Source of the DNA: Mannheimia granulomatis
Lineage (GTDB): Bacteria > Pseudomonadota > Gammaproteobacteria > Enterobacterales > Pasteurellaceae
DNA length: 64,000 nt
Direction: 5' to 3'
NCBI RefSeq assembly: GCF_011455695.1
Contig: NZ_CP015030.1
Coordinates: forward strand, 434,001 to 498,000
Positions 40,301 through 48,769 of this stretch are shown here, one piece after another. A program made the translations under genes and the position numbers. Below the pieces are notes generated by a model that had not been told where the DNA came from, ran no database searches, and saw only the letters and a list, made by a program, of their open reading frames with translations. Each line of letters starts with the position of its first letter. Position 1 is the first letter of the stretch.

Positions 40301-41132
40301 CGTAAATTTCCCACGCCGGATTGTTTGTCCACGCAATCTTAAATGTACCGTCCCAAAGTCCGTTATATGTGCGAGCAATCGGGTCATAGTTGCTCGGCAC
40401 TTTGACTTTCTTCGCTTTGATTAAGTAGTTGCGAGTCGGGATATTATTAAAATACTCCGAATCAAAACTGATACCGGCAACCGCAGAATTCGGATAGGTA
40501 AATTCGGTATCGATAATTTCGGTGTAACTACTCCAAATTGTGCCGTTTTGTAGGCGCTGGGAATTACTGTCATCTGTGAGTCGTTCAACTACAACATTAA
40601 ACGGCACAGGTGGCAAGTTATCAAAAATAATAGATTCCAAATATTGAGAGCTGTATTTGCCATCAAATGCATGAGTATATTGCTGTGTTCCTACATTGAT
40701 TTTAAGACTAACGCTTGTTGTATTAGTATCACCTTGGTTGTTTTGTTCAAAAAGAGAACGCACTCCGAGTGTTAAACGCAAGCGACTTACACGCTCATCA
40801 GTAACCGTACGAACAATTGCGCCGGTCTTCTTTTTAACTTCAACACCCACATTCACTTCATTCTGTGATGTGTCGTATCCATCCAACACATTCTGTTCTT
40901 GTGTGCCGACATTTAGCTGACCGCTCACATTATTAAAATTATAAGTGCCGTCATCATTTTGGATTTTGGTATTGTCTAAATAAATAGATTTAAAACCATC
41001 CACTAAACCTTCGATTTCGCCTTCGCAGAGTAACTCAACGATATTTACAATCTGTTTTGATCGACCTGTTTCCGGTGCTTCAATCGGGGTATGTCCACCG
41101 CCACCACCGCCTTTTGCTCCGATAATACGCAT
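37338..41132 (-). CDS. Tail tip / host specificity protein J
   Basis: 1264 residues, somewhat longer than lambda gpJ (1132). The start GGGGGGHTPIEAPETGRSKQ is typical, followed by the large J core and a fibronectin type III pair near residues 600-790. The C-terminal third has two runs of ANSI/GANAIQ/TANEIA-type short repeats (nt ~38320-38480 and ~37550-37720), separated by a ~200-residue globular domain with a carbohydrate-binding look. The last ~100 residues should contact the receptor. It forms the tip of the phage tail and decides host range. Confidence 0.93.
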   Translation of the reverse strand: MRIIGAKGGGGGGHTPIEAPETGRSKQIVNIVELLCEGEIEGLVDGFKSIYLDNTKIQNDDGTYNFNNVSGQLNVGTQEQNVLDGYDTSQNEVNVGVEVKKKTGAIVRTVTDERVSRLRLTLGVRSLFEQNNQGDTNTTSVSLKINVGTQQYTHAFDGKYSSQYLESIIFDNLPPVPFNVVVERLTDDSNSQRLQNGTIWSSYTEIIDTEFTYPNSAVAGISFDSEYFNNIPTRNYLIKAKKVKVPSNYDPIARTYNGLWDGTFKIAWTNNPAWEIYDLGPILSKMLGVEISFDKWALYDVSRYCDQLVPDGMGGQEPRFTCNVWLTEVKSAYDLLNDFCSVFRAIPIWTGTEVSVIIDRPRDPVWTYTNANVVNGFERSYSARKSRHNAVQVTYSDKTNGYESAIEYVSDDEEIKKHGLNLKQVTAFGCTSRGQAHRTGKWILETEKREKETITFTVGREGLMHLPGDIIRVADSHYAGTEIGGRVLAINGRKVTLDREITIDDASYFTYINGEATHSTIKIRSVNGTEVTLDSTLAGLEVYGVWSLSTKQITSGLYRSISIVENADGTNTITALQHEPQKEAIVDNSAHFVETARTLYKAPQINAVEVSTGYDGKLYIASDISSGDGKLTYDIKITKDGNLYQYKKGLPDPNIELSDLPNGDYTVVIYGKNAKGQIVTEKTQSFTIDRPPAPTGVVVTGGLGNITLEWDWVNEVTQTEIFAAETDDFSLAEKIAKVTARTYAHTVKGNKVVRYYWLRHTRGINVGPFYQELGLKGESAVDLDTKLEELNQELSKNIVNEIIDTALPARQLGMTKYVQNLNVNVYQGQKQVYDTTTNKLYSWNGSKYLPLEQEILAGAIKGIIQPEQLASIPTRKLDGTIEARQMAANSIGANAIQANAIGAEKLQANSVTAAKVQAAAINSQHIAAGQVSADKMAIGLGGNLLYNPIFDNNGYGWFTNNGNYTGGTPNRQYIGQNNANWTLKNSISDKERIVKLTLAETINTPKNQWIDVVRQKIHLIPNQWYMFSVYANAYRCSAMLLVEELNADGGYVRQIAIARLHNRGSFVNGVDANSRNFVKFRCPASGYVEVMIRADQQTASNPDVYVARPMLEECTEYTTQPSAWVNAGVTSIHGGSIVTNTVTAQQIAANTITANEIATGTIAARNMAANSINAVHIVGNSITADKLNVANLSAINSNLGNINGGNLRIGSLSGAYGTYFEVLNNGGFRLVSRDSSGGIELSSSSRALTVWEGNTVKVKVGKLS

Positions 41133-41142
41133 ACTTTATACC

Positions 41143-41769
41143 TTACTTTTTAAGTCCTGTTTTCTTTTTGCCTGCCGGTTGGTTTTCTTTGATTGTAATC
41201 GTCTCAACCCCTTGTGAAATTACAAGCGAGCCAGTTCTGATTAATCCATAAGCCAATGGCACCGGCTTACCTTGAGCAACTAGGTTATTGAGATTAGAAA
41301 AAGCGGTTGAGCTTTCTTTCTCTTTCTCATTTCCCATTGTTGGCCCTTTTGGCATTTTGGTCAGCATTTGCGCCACACCGCCCAGCAACATTGATGCACC
41401 TATACCCATCACCATGCCTTTTGTAATCAAACCACCAAGCAAGCCGGCTGCGGGGATAAAAAATGATGCACCAAGTAATGCCGCACCTAATACAAAATTA
41501 AACACGCCTCCACTTTTTGCCCCTTGAATCACAGGCGTAAAATGGATGGTTTGCCCTTTCTTCAGGCAATAAAAAAGCCCTTTTTCAAGGGCTGATGGGT
41601 CTAAATACCGTTTACCAATTCGGACTTTGTAAATGCCATCCCGTAGCGTTTCACGCAAGCCTGAAAGCTGTGAGCATAAGGCTCGGATAGCTTCGGCAGT
41701 ATCTTTAACTTCTAAGCTAAATTCACTACCAAATTTTTTTAAATTGCCGTAAAATTTAATTTTAGTCAT
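41143..41769 (-). CDS. Tail assembly protein I
   Basis: 208 residues. N-terminal ubiquitin-like region (KIKFYGNLKKFGSEFSLEVK), a Gly/Ala-rich hydrophobic middle (residues ~88-140) and a C-terminal domain with AYGLIRTGSLVISQGVET. Lambda gpI is needed for tail-tip assembly but is not in the finished tail. It ends ten bases before the J start. Confidence 0.88.
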   Translation of the reverse strand: MTKIKFYGNLKKFGSEFSLEVKDTAEAIRALCSQLSGLRETLRDGIYKVRIGKRYLDPSALEKGLFYCLKKGQTIHFTPVIQGAKSGGVFNFVLGAALLGASFFIPAAGLLGGLITKGMVMGIGASMLLGGVAQMLTKMPKGPTMGNEKEKESSTAFSNLNNLVAQGKPVPLAYGLIRTGSLVISQGVETITIKENQPAGKKKTGLKK

Positions 41770-41808
41770 GACTCACCATTACAATTATAGCCAAAATAAA
41801 GGGGATTT

Positions 41809-41994
41809 ATGTTCTTTATTTTTCTTAACTCTATAAGCATATTATTACTTATTTGTTTATATGCAATTACTAGTTATTTTTTTATTTTCGAGAAACAAAT
41901 TAAATACACCATAAAATCAGCAATCTATATTGGAATACTTATTTTTTTATTTAAAATAATATTGCCAATTGTTTTATATTACTATCATAATTAA
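41809..41994 (+). CDS. Small membrane protein, candidate immunity factor
   Basis: 61 residues on the strand opposite to the tail operon. Two membrane segments (residues ~4-27 and ~37-57) with a short basic loop (EKQIKYTIK). AAAGGGG lies five bases before the ATG, supporting translation. Its stop overlaps the stop of the toxin-like gene on the other strand (41991-41994). Pore-forming colicins and colicin M have convergent immunity genes of this kind, coding for inner-membrane proteins. Strongly AT-rich. The immunity role is an inference from position and topology. Confidence 0.55.
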   Translation: MFFIFLNSISILLLICLYAITSYFFIFEKQIKYTIKSAIYIGILIFLFKIILPIVLYYYHN

Positions 41995-42710
41995 GGTGTT
42001 ATTTTTATCTTCTTGTCTATCGAAAATCGTACCGGTTTTATCCAGCTATCTTGAATAATATAAGGTGTTCCATTTGGGTTCCATTCTCCTTTAGTAAAAT
42101 TAAATGTATCAAATGGGTCAGTGAATCTGTCCCTGATATTATAATGGATATTTCCCCTAGCAATACCACCGGGAAAAGTTTGTATATCTTTCAATTCTCC
42201 ACTAATGGTAGCTGTTCCTAACGCCCATAACGGATCTGCAATACCCGATGCTTCTTTTGTAAAATCATAAGCATTGGAGAAAGATGTGCGTCCTTCATTT
42301 TTATATTGCGAAATAAAGCGGCTTTCTATACTTCCATTGGATTTACCAAATGCTTTATCTTTATTCACTAGAGGACGAATTTTATTACTTAATCCAACAG
42401 ATGAAAGATTTAATGCCTCTCCATTACCATAAGAATAATGCTGATATAAGTCAAAAGAATCAAATGGAACTCCCTGATAAATAGGAGGTATACGATTTTT
42501 CTCTAAATTCTTTTCCATTTCATGACCAAAAGATTTAGAAAACTGTGAAAACTTCATATTATATATTTTATCTGCTTTATCAATATCCCCTTTTTCTAAA
42601 GCATCCAAAAAGTCTTTGTAGTCTTTACTCTTTTTCATTTGTGGACAATCTTTTTTACCACAAATAAAGCAGATCTTATTAACTAATAATTGATATTTAC
42701 TAAATTTCAT
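41991..42710 (-). CDS. Colicin M-like toxin domain protein inserted in the tail module
   Basis: 239 residues, inserted between K and I. Its start and GGAG site lie inside the last codons of K, so it is read with the late operon. The N-terminal 80 residues are charged with a C-x2-C-x5-C cluster (C15, C18, C23 region) and no signal peptide. The C-terminal half has HYSYGNG at 91-97, then VGL at 105-107, LGTATI at 164-169, an Asp-rich DRFTDPFD at 194-201 and GTPYII at 214-219. Colicin M has HYLWGNG, then IGL, LGNITL, DDKYDF and GKEYQI in the same order. The colicin M His-Arg after the Asp motif is not seen, so activity may differ. A lipid II hydrolase-like toxin is the best guess. Confidence 0.5.
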   Translation of the reverse strand: MKFSKYQLLVNKICFICGKKDCPQMKKSKDYKDFLDALEKGDIDKADKIYNMKFSQFSKSFGHEMEKNLEKNRIPPIYQGVPFDSFDLYQHYSYGNGEALNLSSVGLSNKIRPLVNKDKAFGKSNGSIESRFISQYKNEGRTSFSNAYDFTKEASGIADPLWALGTATISGELKDIQTFPGGIARGNIHYNIRDRFTDPFDTFNFTKGEWNPNGTPYIIQDSWIKPVRFSIDKKIKITP

Positions 42711-43437
42711 ATTGTTCTCCTATATCATTAAATATGCCGTCAAAATCTAACTTATCCGCCAATTTATGCCGCCAAATACTGTGAGTATGGCGTAACCAAT
42801 AGCCATCGTATAAATCCCGTTTAGACAAACGGTTCGGGCTATGGTGGATTACCATTTGTTCACCAATATAAATCGCTGCGTGGTTCGGCACATCAGCCCC
42901 AACTTGCATTAAAATGACATCTCCGATTTGTGGTGTTTCCACTCTCTCAAAGCCTTGCCCTTGGATATTATCCAAGTAGAGATTTTGCCCGGTATGCCAC
43001 CAGTCATCGTGCCGTTCAAATTCGTCCATCTCGTAACCTGCCAACATATAGGCATCACGATAGAGCGTGTAGCAGTCCATCATACCGTGTTTAAACTCAC
43101 GACCAATGAGCGGCGGCACATTGCGAAATTTGTGGATTTGCTGATTATGCACTAACCACCAATCCAAACCTGTTTGTACCTGCATTTTACGGTCTAGGGT
43201 TGATAACACAGGCTTTCCGTTTGGCTCGGGGTGCGAATGTACCACCGCCACTAGCTCACCTTGCTCTTCTGCTTTAATGTAATCCAAATCGGATATTTCA
43301 AAGTAATTGGCTTTGTCTTCCGCTTGGTTTTCGCAAGGTATAAATAGATTTTTTGTCTCGTCAAAAACAACAAAACCGCATATTTCGTGCGGTTCGTGTT
43401 TGATAGCATAGTCGATGATTTGTTGTTCCAATTCCAT
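42700..43437 (-). CDS. Tail assembly protein K (JAMM plus NlpC/P60)
   Basis: 245 residues. N-terminal JAMM/MPN metalloprotease motif: Glu18 and HSHP at 67-70 with Ser79 and Asp82. C-terminal NlpC/P60 peptidase: Cys122 in MMDCYTLYRDAY, His186 in PNHAAIYIG and a second His near 198. Lambda gpK has the same two domains. It acts in tail-tip assembly and probably opens peptidoglycan on entry. Confidence 0.93.
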   Translation of the reverse strand: MELEQQIIDYAIKHEPHEICGFVVFDETKNLFIPCENQAEDKANYFEISDLDYIKAEEQGELVAVVHSHPEPNGKPVLSTLDRKMQVQTGLDWWLVHNQQIHKFRNVPPLIGREFKHGMMDCYTLYRDAYMLAGYEMDEFERHDDWWHTGQNLYLDNIQGQGFERVETPQIGDVILMQVGADVPNHAAIYIGEQMVIHHSPNRLSKRDLYDGYWLRHTHSIWRHKLADKLDFDGIFNDIGEQYEI

Positions 43438-43440
43438 TGT

Positions 43441-44157
43441 TTACCCCAATTTATTTACTGATACAAAGCCACCAAAATTACGCTGATTGCCTCGTAGTTT
43501 ACAACCGTTTAAGCAATGGCTGCATTTATCCGCTTTGGGGTCAGATGTTGGCTTGTCTTTTTCGTCAAAATACATCTTGCCGGTATAACCGCATTCAGCC
43601 GAGCGATAAATCCAAGTGCAGGTGTCCGCCATAATCAGTCGGCTTGGGATTTTAGCATTATCGGTTTCAATCGGTAATGCTAGCGTAAAGGTTGCCGTAT
43701 CACGAGTGAGACTAGAGAGTTGCTCAATCACAAAATGGCTGATAATTTCTTGATTTGGGTCAGCCTTTGGATTTCCACCGGCAAAATTAACCGCATCTAA
43801 ATATTGAGCGTAAACCTGATGTCTCCGCACAATAGCTCCGATGCACTCATCAAACTGGTTAGCAATACCCGTTACCAAGCCAAATAGATTAGATAGCGTT
43901 AGGGTAGGGCGGTTGCTGGGTCCGCTACTGTTTCGCTCAAATCCACTTGCTTCAATCGGGTAAGGTTCGTAAGTTCTACCTTGCCATACTACACTAGCTT
44001 TCAGCTCATTGAGTCCCGAGTAAAAGCGGTAAACACTACCGGCATTACCGCTTTTATCTTTTAGATTGCGTAAATCCACCTCGTACAAATCCAGCATTGC
44101 ATTTTGCTCAAGTTTGGCAAGATCGAGCTTCATTTGATTTGAGATACTAACAGGCAT
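43441..44157 (-). CDS. Minor tail protein L (iron-sulfur tail tip protein)
   Basis: 238 residues. The C-terminal part has Cys180, Cys189, Cys212 and Cys219 (plus Cys215), the spacing of the four Cys that bind an iron-sulfur cluster in lambda gpL. Part of the tail-tip hub between M and K. Its start overlaps the end of M by one base. Confidence 0.92.
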   Translation of the reverse strand: MPVSISNQMKLDLAKLEQNAMLDLYEVDLRNLKDKSGNAGSVYRFYSGLNELKASVVWQGRTYEPYPIEASGFERNSSGPSNRPTLTLSNLFGLVTGIANQFDECIGAIVRRHQVYAQYLDAVNFAGGNPKADPNQEIISHFVIEQLSSLTRDTATFTLALPIETDNAKIPSRLIMADTCTWIYRSAECGYTGKMYFDEKDKPTSDPKADKCSHCLNGCKLRGNQRNFGGFVSVNKLG

Positions 44158-44486
44158 TATGGCACTTCCTTAAAAGTTACACTAAATTCCCAATGGTTTA
44201 AGCCAACCATTTTGGCGGGCCAACTGCTACACACTACTTTTTTGTTTTGTTGTGTGTATGGATCTTTAAAGAAAAAAGGGGAGACACCTCGATGTTTGGC
44301 AAAAAATGCCTCTACCGCTAAATGTTTCCCTTTCTTCACTTTGATTGTGCCGGTATAGGTTCGCAACAGATTATTCAACCCTTTAGGAGAGCGTTGCGTA
44401 TAACCATCCCCGAATTTAACTTCCATTATTTCGGGGTTATTTTCAACCGATAAATCAGTGCGTACACACCATTTTAATGTTTCCAT
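44157..44486 (-). CDS. Minor tail protein M
   Basis: 109 residues with the M family pattern (VKFGDGYTQRSPKGLN, FFAKHRGVSPFFFKDP). It joins the tape measure/tube to the tip hub. Start and stop are nested with its neighbours (single-base overlaps). Confidence 0.9.
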   Translation of the reverse strand: METLKWCVRTDLSVENNPEIMEVKFGDGYTQRSPKGLNNLLRTYTGTIKVKKGKHLAVEAFFAKHRGVSPFFFKDPYTQQNKKVVCSSWPAKMVGLNHWEFSVTFKEVP

Positions 44487-47400
44487 TAGGCAAATACTCC
44501 TCCTGCTCGGAAGTTATTTTGGATCATACCGTTTGCTTCCTGTCGGGCAATTTTACGCATTAACTCAACGGTAATTTGCGTTTGCTCGCCTTGCTGTTTT
44601 TGGCTCACTTTGGCATCTACTGGTTCACCATTATTGATAACCTGTACACTAATACTACTTTGAGCAGATTTAGGCTGATAAGATGATGATGGTACTCTTG
44701 GCACCGCTACACCACCGCCGGAAGCAAAACCACGCTTACCATAGTTAAGATAGTTGAGATAATCCAAACCAAGACGTGCAGTGGCTTCTTTGGTAAGAAC
44801 ATATTCACCTTTGTGGACAATGCCTGCCGGGGTGTATTTGCCACCGTCGCCGGTATAGCCGCCAGTAGCCCAAGTGCCTAATCCATAGGTAGCATTACCA
44901 TCAATTGTAGTTGTTGGTCCTTGATAACCGAACAACATAGTTGCTCCTTGCTTGATAGCATTAAATAACATCATTTTGATGATCATTTTGCTAAGATCGG
45001 ATAATACAGAATTAGCAAAACTGCGAAAATCGGCTTTACCGGTCATCACAAAATTAGTCAAATTATCAGCCATTCCGTCAAAGGTGTTTTGGGTAATATT
45101 AGCAACATTTGCTGCTACATTGCTGACATCAGTCTCAATATTATTCCAGCCTTCTAGCATACCTTGTTTAAAGCTACCTCGAGATTGCTCTGTTTGAGTT
45201 TGGATTTCGGCTCGACGTTCCTTGAGCTTAGCGATTTCTTCATCTAATTTGGCAATATTTTCAGCCGTCATACCAATTTTGAGCCTTGCTGCCTCAAGAT
45301 CTAACTCGTGGTTATACTGCATTAGCTCTTGCTCTTGGCGAGTTTTACCGAGCAAGGTTAATTCAAACTCCATTGCTTTGAGTTTTTCACCATTATTGTA
45401 GGTAAATTGAGAAATGGCTACCTGTTGCTGGGCGGAATCTAACTGACCGGCTAACTCTTTAAGCCTTGCGACACCTTGCTCACCGTAACCTTTGTATTTT
45501 TCAGCGTTGATCGCAATATCTTCTGTTAGTTTTCGGACTTCTTGGTAGTCGGAAACTTGACCGAAAACGGCAATATCTGCGGCATTCGCTTTTAGACCAG
45601 CTAAACGGTTTGTCATCTCCGCCACTTGATTTTGATAACTTTCCGCAGAGCGTTCCGCATCACGCTGTTGCTTTTTAGCCGCTTTTTCTGCCTCTTTTTC
45701 TGCCTTGGTTTTCTTAGGTTTACTGCCTTTACTACCTGTTTTGATACTACTTTCTTTCAGGTTTGCTAATTGAGCTTCATAGGCTTTTTGATAATCTAAC
45801 CCGGTAAAATCTTGCCCCTCAAGATTAAGCTCCGCTTGTAGCTTATTGGCTTCATCGGTTTTGCCATCTCGTTTTAATTGGCTGATTTTGGTTTGTTTAT
45901 TTAAGCGGTCAATGTATTTTTGAGCCTTGTCAGATACAACAGCACCTTCGCCAATATTTAGCCCCATACCGGATAAATTAGCCACCATTACCGCTGCTCG
46001 CATAGCTTCACCGGCAACACCGCCAAGTGCAGTAGCGATATTATTCGCAGCAATCACCATTTCGGGAGATTTGACAGTAAAGTTACCAATAGAGAGGTTT
46101 AATCCATCAATTTTGATTTGGCTTTCGTCAATGTGAGGATATAATTTGACAAATTCCTCTCGTAGGTTAGCGATTGGAATATGGGCTTTTAAGGCTTCTT
46201 GAGCCTCTAAGCTAGAGTTCAAGGTTCTTTGAGTTTTTTCAGTATCTGCGGTCACTAATTTCAGCTCTTCTTGTTTTTTCGCAAGCTCTTCCGCACTCAT
46301 TGTAACACGCACAGTGCCAGCAAACGCATCCTCATAAACCGTCGCACCTTGCTCAATTTCACGAGTAAGTTCAGCTTGGCGTTGTTTCAGACTAGCTAAT
46401 GCTGTTTCCTGTTCTTTGATCGAACGAGACAATTTAACCATTTCGGCATCAGTCTGAGCCTTAGTCATTTTCTCGATATTAGCTCGAACAGAGTCTAAAC
46501 TGTCTGCATATCGTAGTGCTTCTTCTCGGGCTGCTTTTTTACTTTCAGATAATCCCCATAATGCAGCACTAGCGGTTGTGGCAATAGTGACTAAAGTCAT
46601 CAACGGGTTAGACAATACTGCAGCTTTGAGCATATTCATTTCATTTCGAACACCTGCAGCAATACCTTGATAAAGAACCATTGTGGCACTCGTTGCCCGA
46701 GTACTGACAGCATAAGCTGATTGTGCGACGGTATTTTCTAAATAAGCTGCTTTTAACGCATTTTTTGCTACTTGTTGCTGCTGATCCAAGAAAATTTGCT
46801 TTTGGCTCAATTCATGTTCGACACGATTTAATTGCTGCAACTGCTGTTGAATAACCTTCCTCTCGGTATAACTCACTGCTGAGAGAGACTGAATTTGCAA
46901 TTTTTGACGCTCTACTTGAATTTGTGCCTGTGTTGCAACAACATCAGCCTGTTTTGCTTTAGTATCTTCATACTGAGCAAGGGTATTAGCATACGTTGCT
47001 TGAGTTTCTTGAGCCATTACAACAAATTTTTCTCTTTTAGCTGCTGTTTCAGTCACGGTTGCTTGAGCATTTTTAATTGCCCCAATTGCTACATTTGCTT
47101 GATCTTGTAAAAATGAACCGAGTTTTAATCCAGCAAATGATATACCCAAAACTGTTACAGCACGTGCAGCAATATCAAAATTATCTGCAAGCAACCCTAA
47201 TACATTAACAACTGATTGTGATACCCCTAATGCTTGATCCGTTTCGCCCACCCACTTTTCAGTTGCAGTAGAAAGATTTTGCATTGCACCACTTATTGTT
47301 GTTGCCGTTTGGTTATATTGTCCGTTTACATAACTTTCTGCTTTCTTTAAGCCTTCAATCATCTTTTCAGCGGACATTTCGCCGTTATCGACCATTGCTT

Positions 47401-48076
47401 TAAATTCAGCAGTAGTAATACCTAAGCCTTTGGATATCGCTTGAACTATTGATGGCGTTTGGGTCATCAACGAGTTAAACTCTTGGGCTTTCATCTTGCC
47501 CATTAATAGCGACTGACTAAATTGCACTAATGCATTTGAGGCAGTAGCGGAGCTTGCTCCTGATATAGCTACCGATTTAGCGACTGTTTCTGTCAGCTTT
47601 GCAACCTCTGTTTGTGAAATCCCGAGCTGTTTGGAATTTTGTGCGAATGTTTGATAAACAGACGATGTAGCTTGAGTCGATTGTGCCGTTTTGAGCGAAA
47701 TATCGTACACATCAGCCATAGCTCGGGCGTGTTGTGTTTCGGTTTCAGTGACTAATTTGAGTTTATTACCGAGTTCGGTATAGCGATCAGAAAACTGTGA
47801 TAATTGACCTGCAGCATTACGTAGTCGTTCAAGATTATTTAGCTTAAATTCCCATTTAGTTGCAGTATTGATATTCTTAGCTGCATTTTCTATATTACCT
47901 AAGTATTTAACTGTTCGATTCGAAAATTGTTTCGCAGCATTTTTAGTTTTTTCTAAATCAACCTGAAAATTCTTGGCAAACTTTTGTGCCTGCTGTTCTG
48001 ACTTACCAAGAGCTTGTTGGAACTGTATAGCCTCCAAACTGAGATAAATGTTGAGTTGTCCAAGAGAAGACATCAT
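44486..48076 (-). CDS. Tail tape measure protein
   Basis: 1196 residues from the ATG at 48076, with GGGAG four bases before it; an adjacent ATG is also possible. Long coiled-coil stretches (residues ~340-450, ~525-610 and ~750-900), two hydrophobic segments (around LGISFAGLKLGSFL and NPLMTLVTIATTASAALWG) and a lambda gpH-type C-terminal domain (SFKQGMLEGWNNIE to GGVAVPRVP). It sets tail length and helps DNA pass the inner membrane. Confidence 0.93.
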   Translation of the reverse strand: MMSSLGQLNIYLSLEAIQFQQALGKSEQQAQKFAKNFQVDLEKTKNAAKQFSNRTVKYLGNIENAAKNINTATKWEFKLNNLERLRNAAGQLSQFSDRYTELGNKLKLVTETETQHARAMADVYDISLKTAQSTQATSSVYQTFAQNSKQLGISQTEVAKLTETVAKSVAISGASSATASNALVQFSQSLLMGKMKAQEFNSLMTQTPSIVQAISKGLGITTAEFKAMVDNGEMSAEKMIEGLKKAESYVNGQYNQTATTISGAMQNLSTATEKWVGETDQALGVSQSVVNVLGLLADNFDIAARAVTVLGISFAGLKLGSFLQDQANVAIGAIKNAQATVTETAAKREKFVVMAQETQATYANTLAQYEDTKAKQADVVATQAQIQVERQKLQIQSLSAVSYTERKVIQQQLQQLNRVEHELSQKQIFLDQQQQVAKNALKAAYLENTVAQSAYAVSTRATSATMVLYQGIAAGVRNEMNMLKAAVLSNPLMTLVTIATTASAALWGLSESKKAAREEALRYADSLDSVRANIEKMTKAQTDAEMVKLSRSIKEQETALASLKQRQAELTREIEQGATVYEDAFAGTVRVTMSAEELAKKQEELKLVTADTEKTQRTLNSSLEAQEALKAHIPIANLREEFVKLYPHIDESQIKIDGLNLSIGNFTVKSPEMVIAANNIATALGGVAGEAMRAAVMVANLSGMGLNIGEGAVVSDKAQKYIDRLNKQTKISQLKRDGKTDEANKLQAELNLEGQDFTGLDYQKAYEAQLANLKESSIKTGSKGSKPKKTKAEKEAEKAAKKQQRDAERSAESYQNQVAEMTNRLAGLKANAADIAVFGQVSDYQEVRKLTEDIAINAEKYKGYGEQGVARLKELAGQLDSAQQQVAISQFTYNNGEKLKAMEFELTLLGKTRQEQELMQYNHELDLEAARLKIGMTAENIAKLDEEIAKLKERRAEIQTQTEQSRGSFKQGMLEGWNNIETDVSNVAANVANITQNTFDGMADNLTNFVMTGKADFRSFANSVLSDLSKMIIKMMLFNAIKQGATMLFGYQGPTTTIDGNATYGLGTWATGGYTGDGGKYTPAGIVHKGEYVLTKEATARLGLDYLNYLNYGKRGFASGGGVAVPRVPSSSYQPKSAQSSISVQVINNGEPVDAKVSQKQQGEQTQITVELMRKIARQEANGMIQNNFRAGGVFA

Positions 48077-48090
48077 TTTTCTCCCATAAA

Positions 48091-48113
48091 AAAAGCCCAC
48101 CGATGGTGAGCTT
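48091..48113 (-). terminator. Terminator upstream of the tape measure gene
   Basis: Stem AAGCYCACC/GGTGRGCTT (48093-48101 and 48105-48113, one G-U pair on the minus strand), followed on that strand by a run of seven T. It closes the small membrane-protein gene before the tape measure gene, so late transcription must read through. Confidence 0.7.
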
Positions 48114-48141
48114 TATAAAACAAAATAGCAAATTTATTGAC

Positions 48142-48384
48142 TTAGTAACGTGGCTTTAATAGATAGTCACAAAATTTAATAATGCCATTTAAAACAGCGA
48201 TAATGAGATAATAACCAAATACGCCAATAAGTATTGCTGCAAATAGAATATCTCCGAAAGTACCGTTAGACCACATTTGTGGGATTGTAATAAAAAGAAA
48301 ATAAGGAGTCACAATAAATAAAGCAAATAATTTACATAAAATCCAAACAGCATTAGTCGTTGATGATATGAGATATTTAACCAT
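48142..48384 (-). CDS. Small phage membrane protein, unknown
   Basis: 80 residues with two or three membrane segments (residues ~13-35, ~44-70). A strong GGAGG lies six bases before the ATG. It sits between the GT chaperone frame and the tape measure, where lambda has no gene, and a terminator follows it. Such single membrane-protein insertions are often superinfection-exclusion factors; that role is only a guess. AT-rich compared with its neighbours. Confidence 0.6.
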   Translation of the reverse strand: MVKYLISSTTNAVWILCKLFALFIVTPYFLFITIPQMWSNGTFGDILFAAILIGVFGYYLIIAVLNGIIKFCDYLLKPRY

Positions 48385-48463
48385 TGTGCCTCCTTCAAAA
48401 TAACTAAAATATACTTATGCTAAAATAAGATAATTTCTCCTAAAATTCAAGTAATATCCTGCA

Positions 48464-48769
48464 TTATTTTCTTTTATTCAAATACTCTGCCACTCCGTCA
48501 TCAACTAAGTCATCATCTTCATCAACACGATTAAAAAACGGCATAAAGTCTGACAATTCGGGAGCTTTGCCTTTCGGATCACGGTTAATCATTGCCATTA
48601 AATGTGAGAGCTGAGCCTGACGGTAATCTTCCCGCCATAGGCCGAAAGGTTGCTCTTGATAGAAGAGTTGGTATTCAGCAAAGTGGCATTCGGGCATCTG
48701 TTCGATTTCTTCCAGTGTTTTACCTAATGCGAGAGAGTGTGTTAGTTGGAACTTTCTTCGCTCGCTAAG
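48464..48769 (-). CDS. Tail assembly chaperone T part (made as G-T fusion)
   Basis: The T frame is open from the slippery site at 48769 to the stop at 48464 and encodes KKLSERRKFQLTHSLALGKT-type sequence running into MPECHFAEYQLFYQEQPFG, the DUF4035/lambda T pattern. The first internal ATG (48697) has no ribosome site, which fits production only by -1 frameshift from G. The fusion would be about 228 residues. It recruits tape measure and tail tube subunits during tail assembly. Confidence 0.75.
   Translation of the reverse strand, partial: LSERRKFQLTHSLALGKTLEEIEQMPECHFAEYQLFYQEQPFGLWREDYRQAQLSHLMAMINRDPKGKAPELSDFMPFFNRVDEDDDLVDDGVAEYLNKRK

Noticed and set aside
41991-42710. That the K-I insert is a lipoprotein exclusion factor like Cor or Llp
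   Set aside because: It has no signal peptide or lipobox, is much larger, and has colicin M-like blocks instead.
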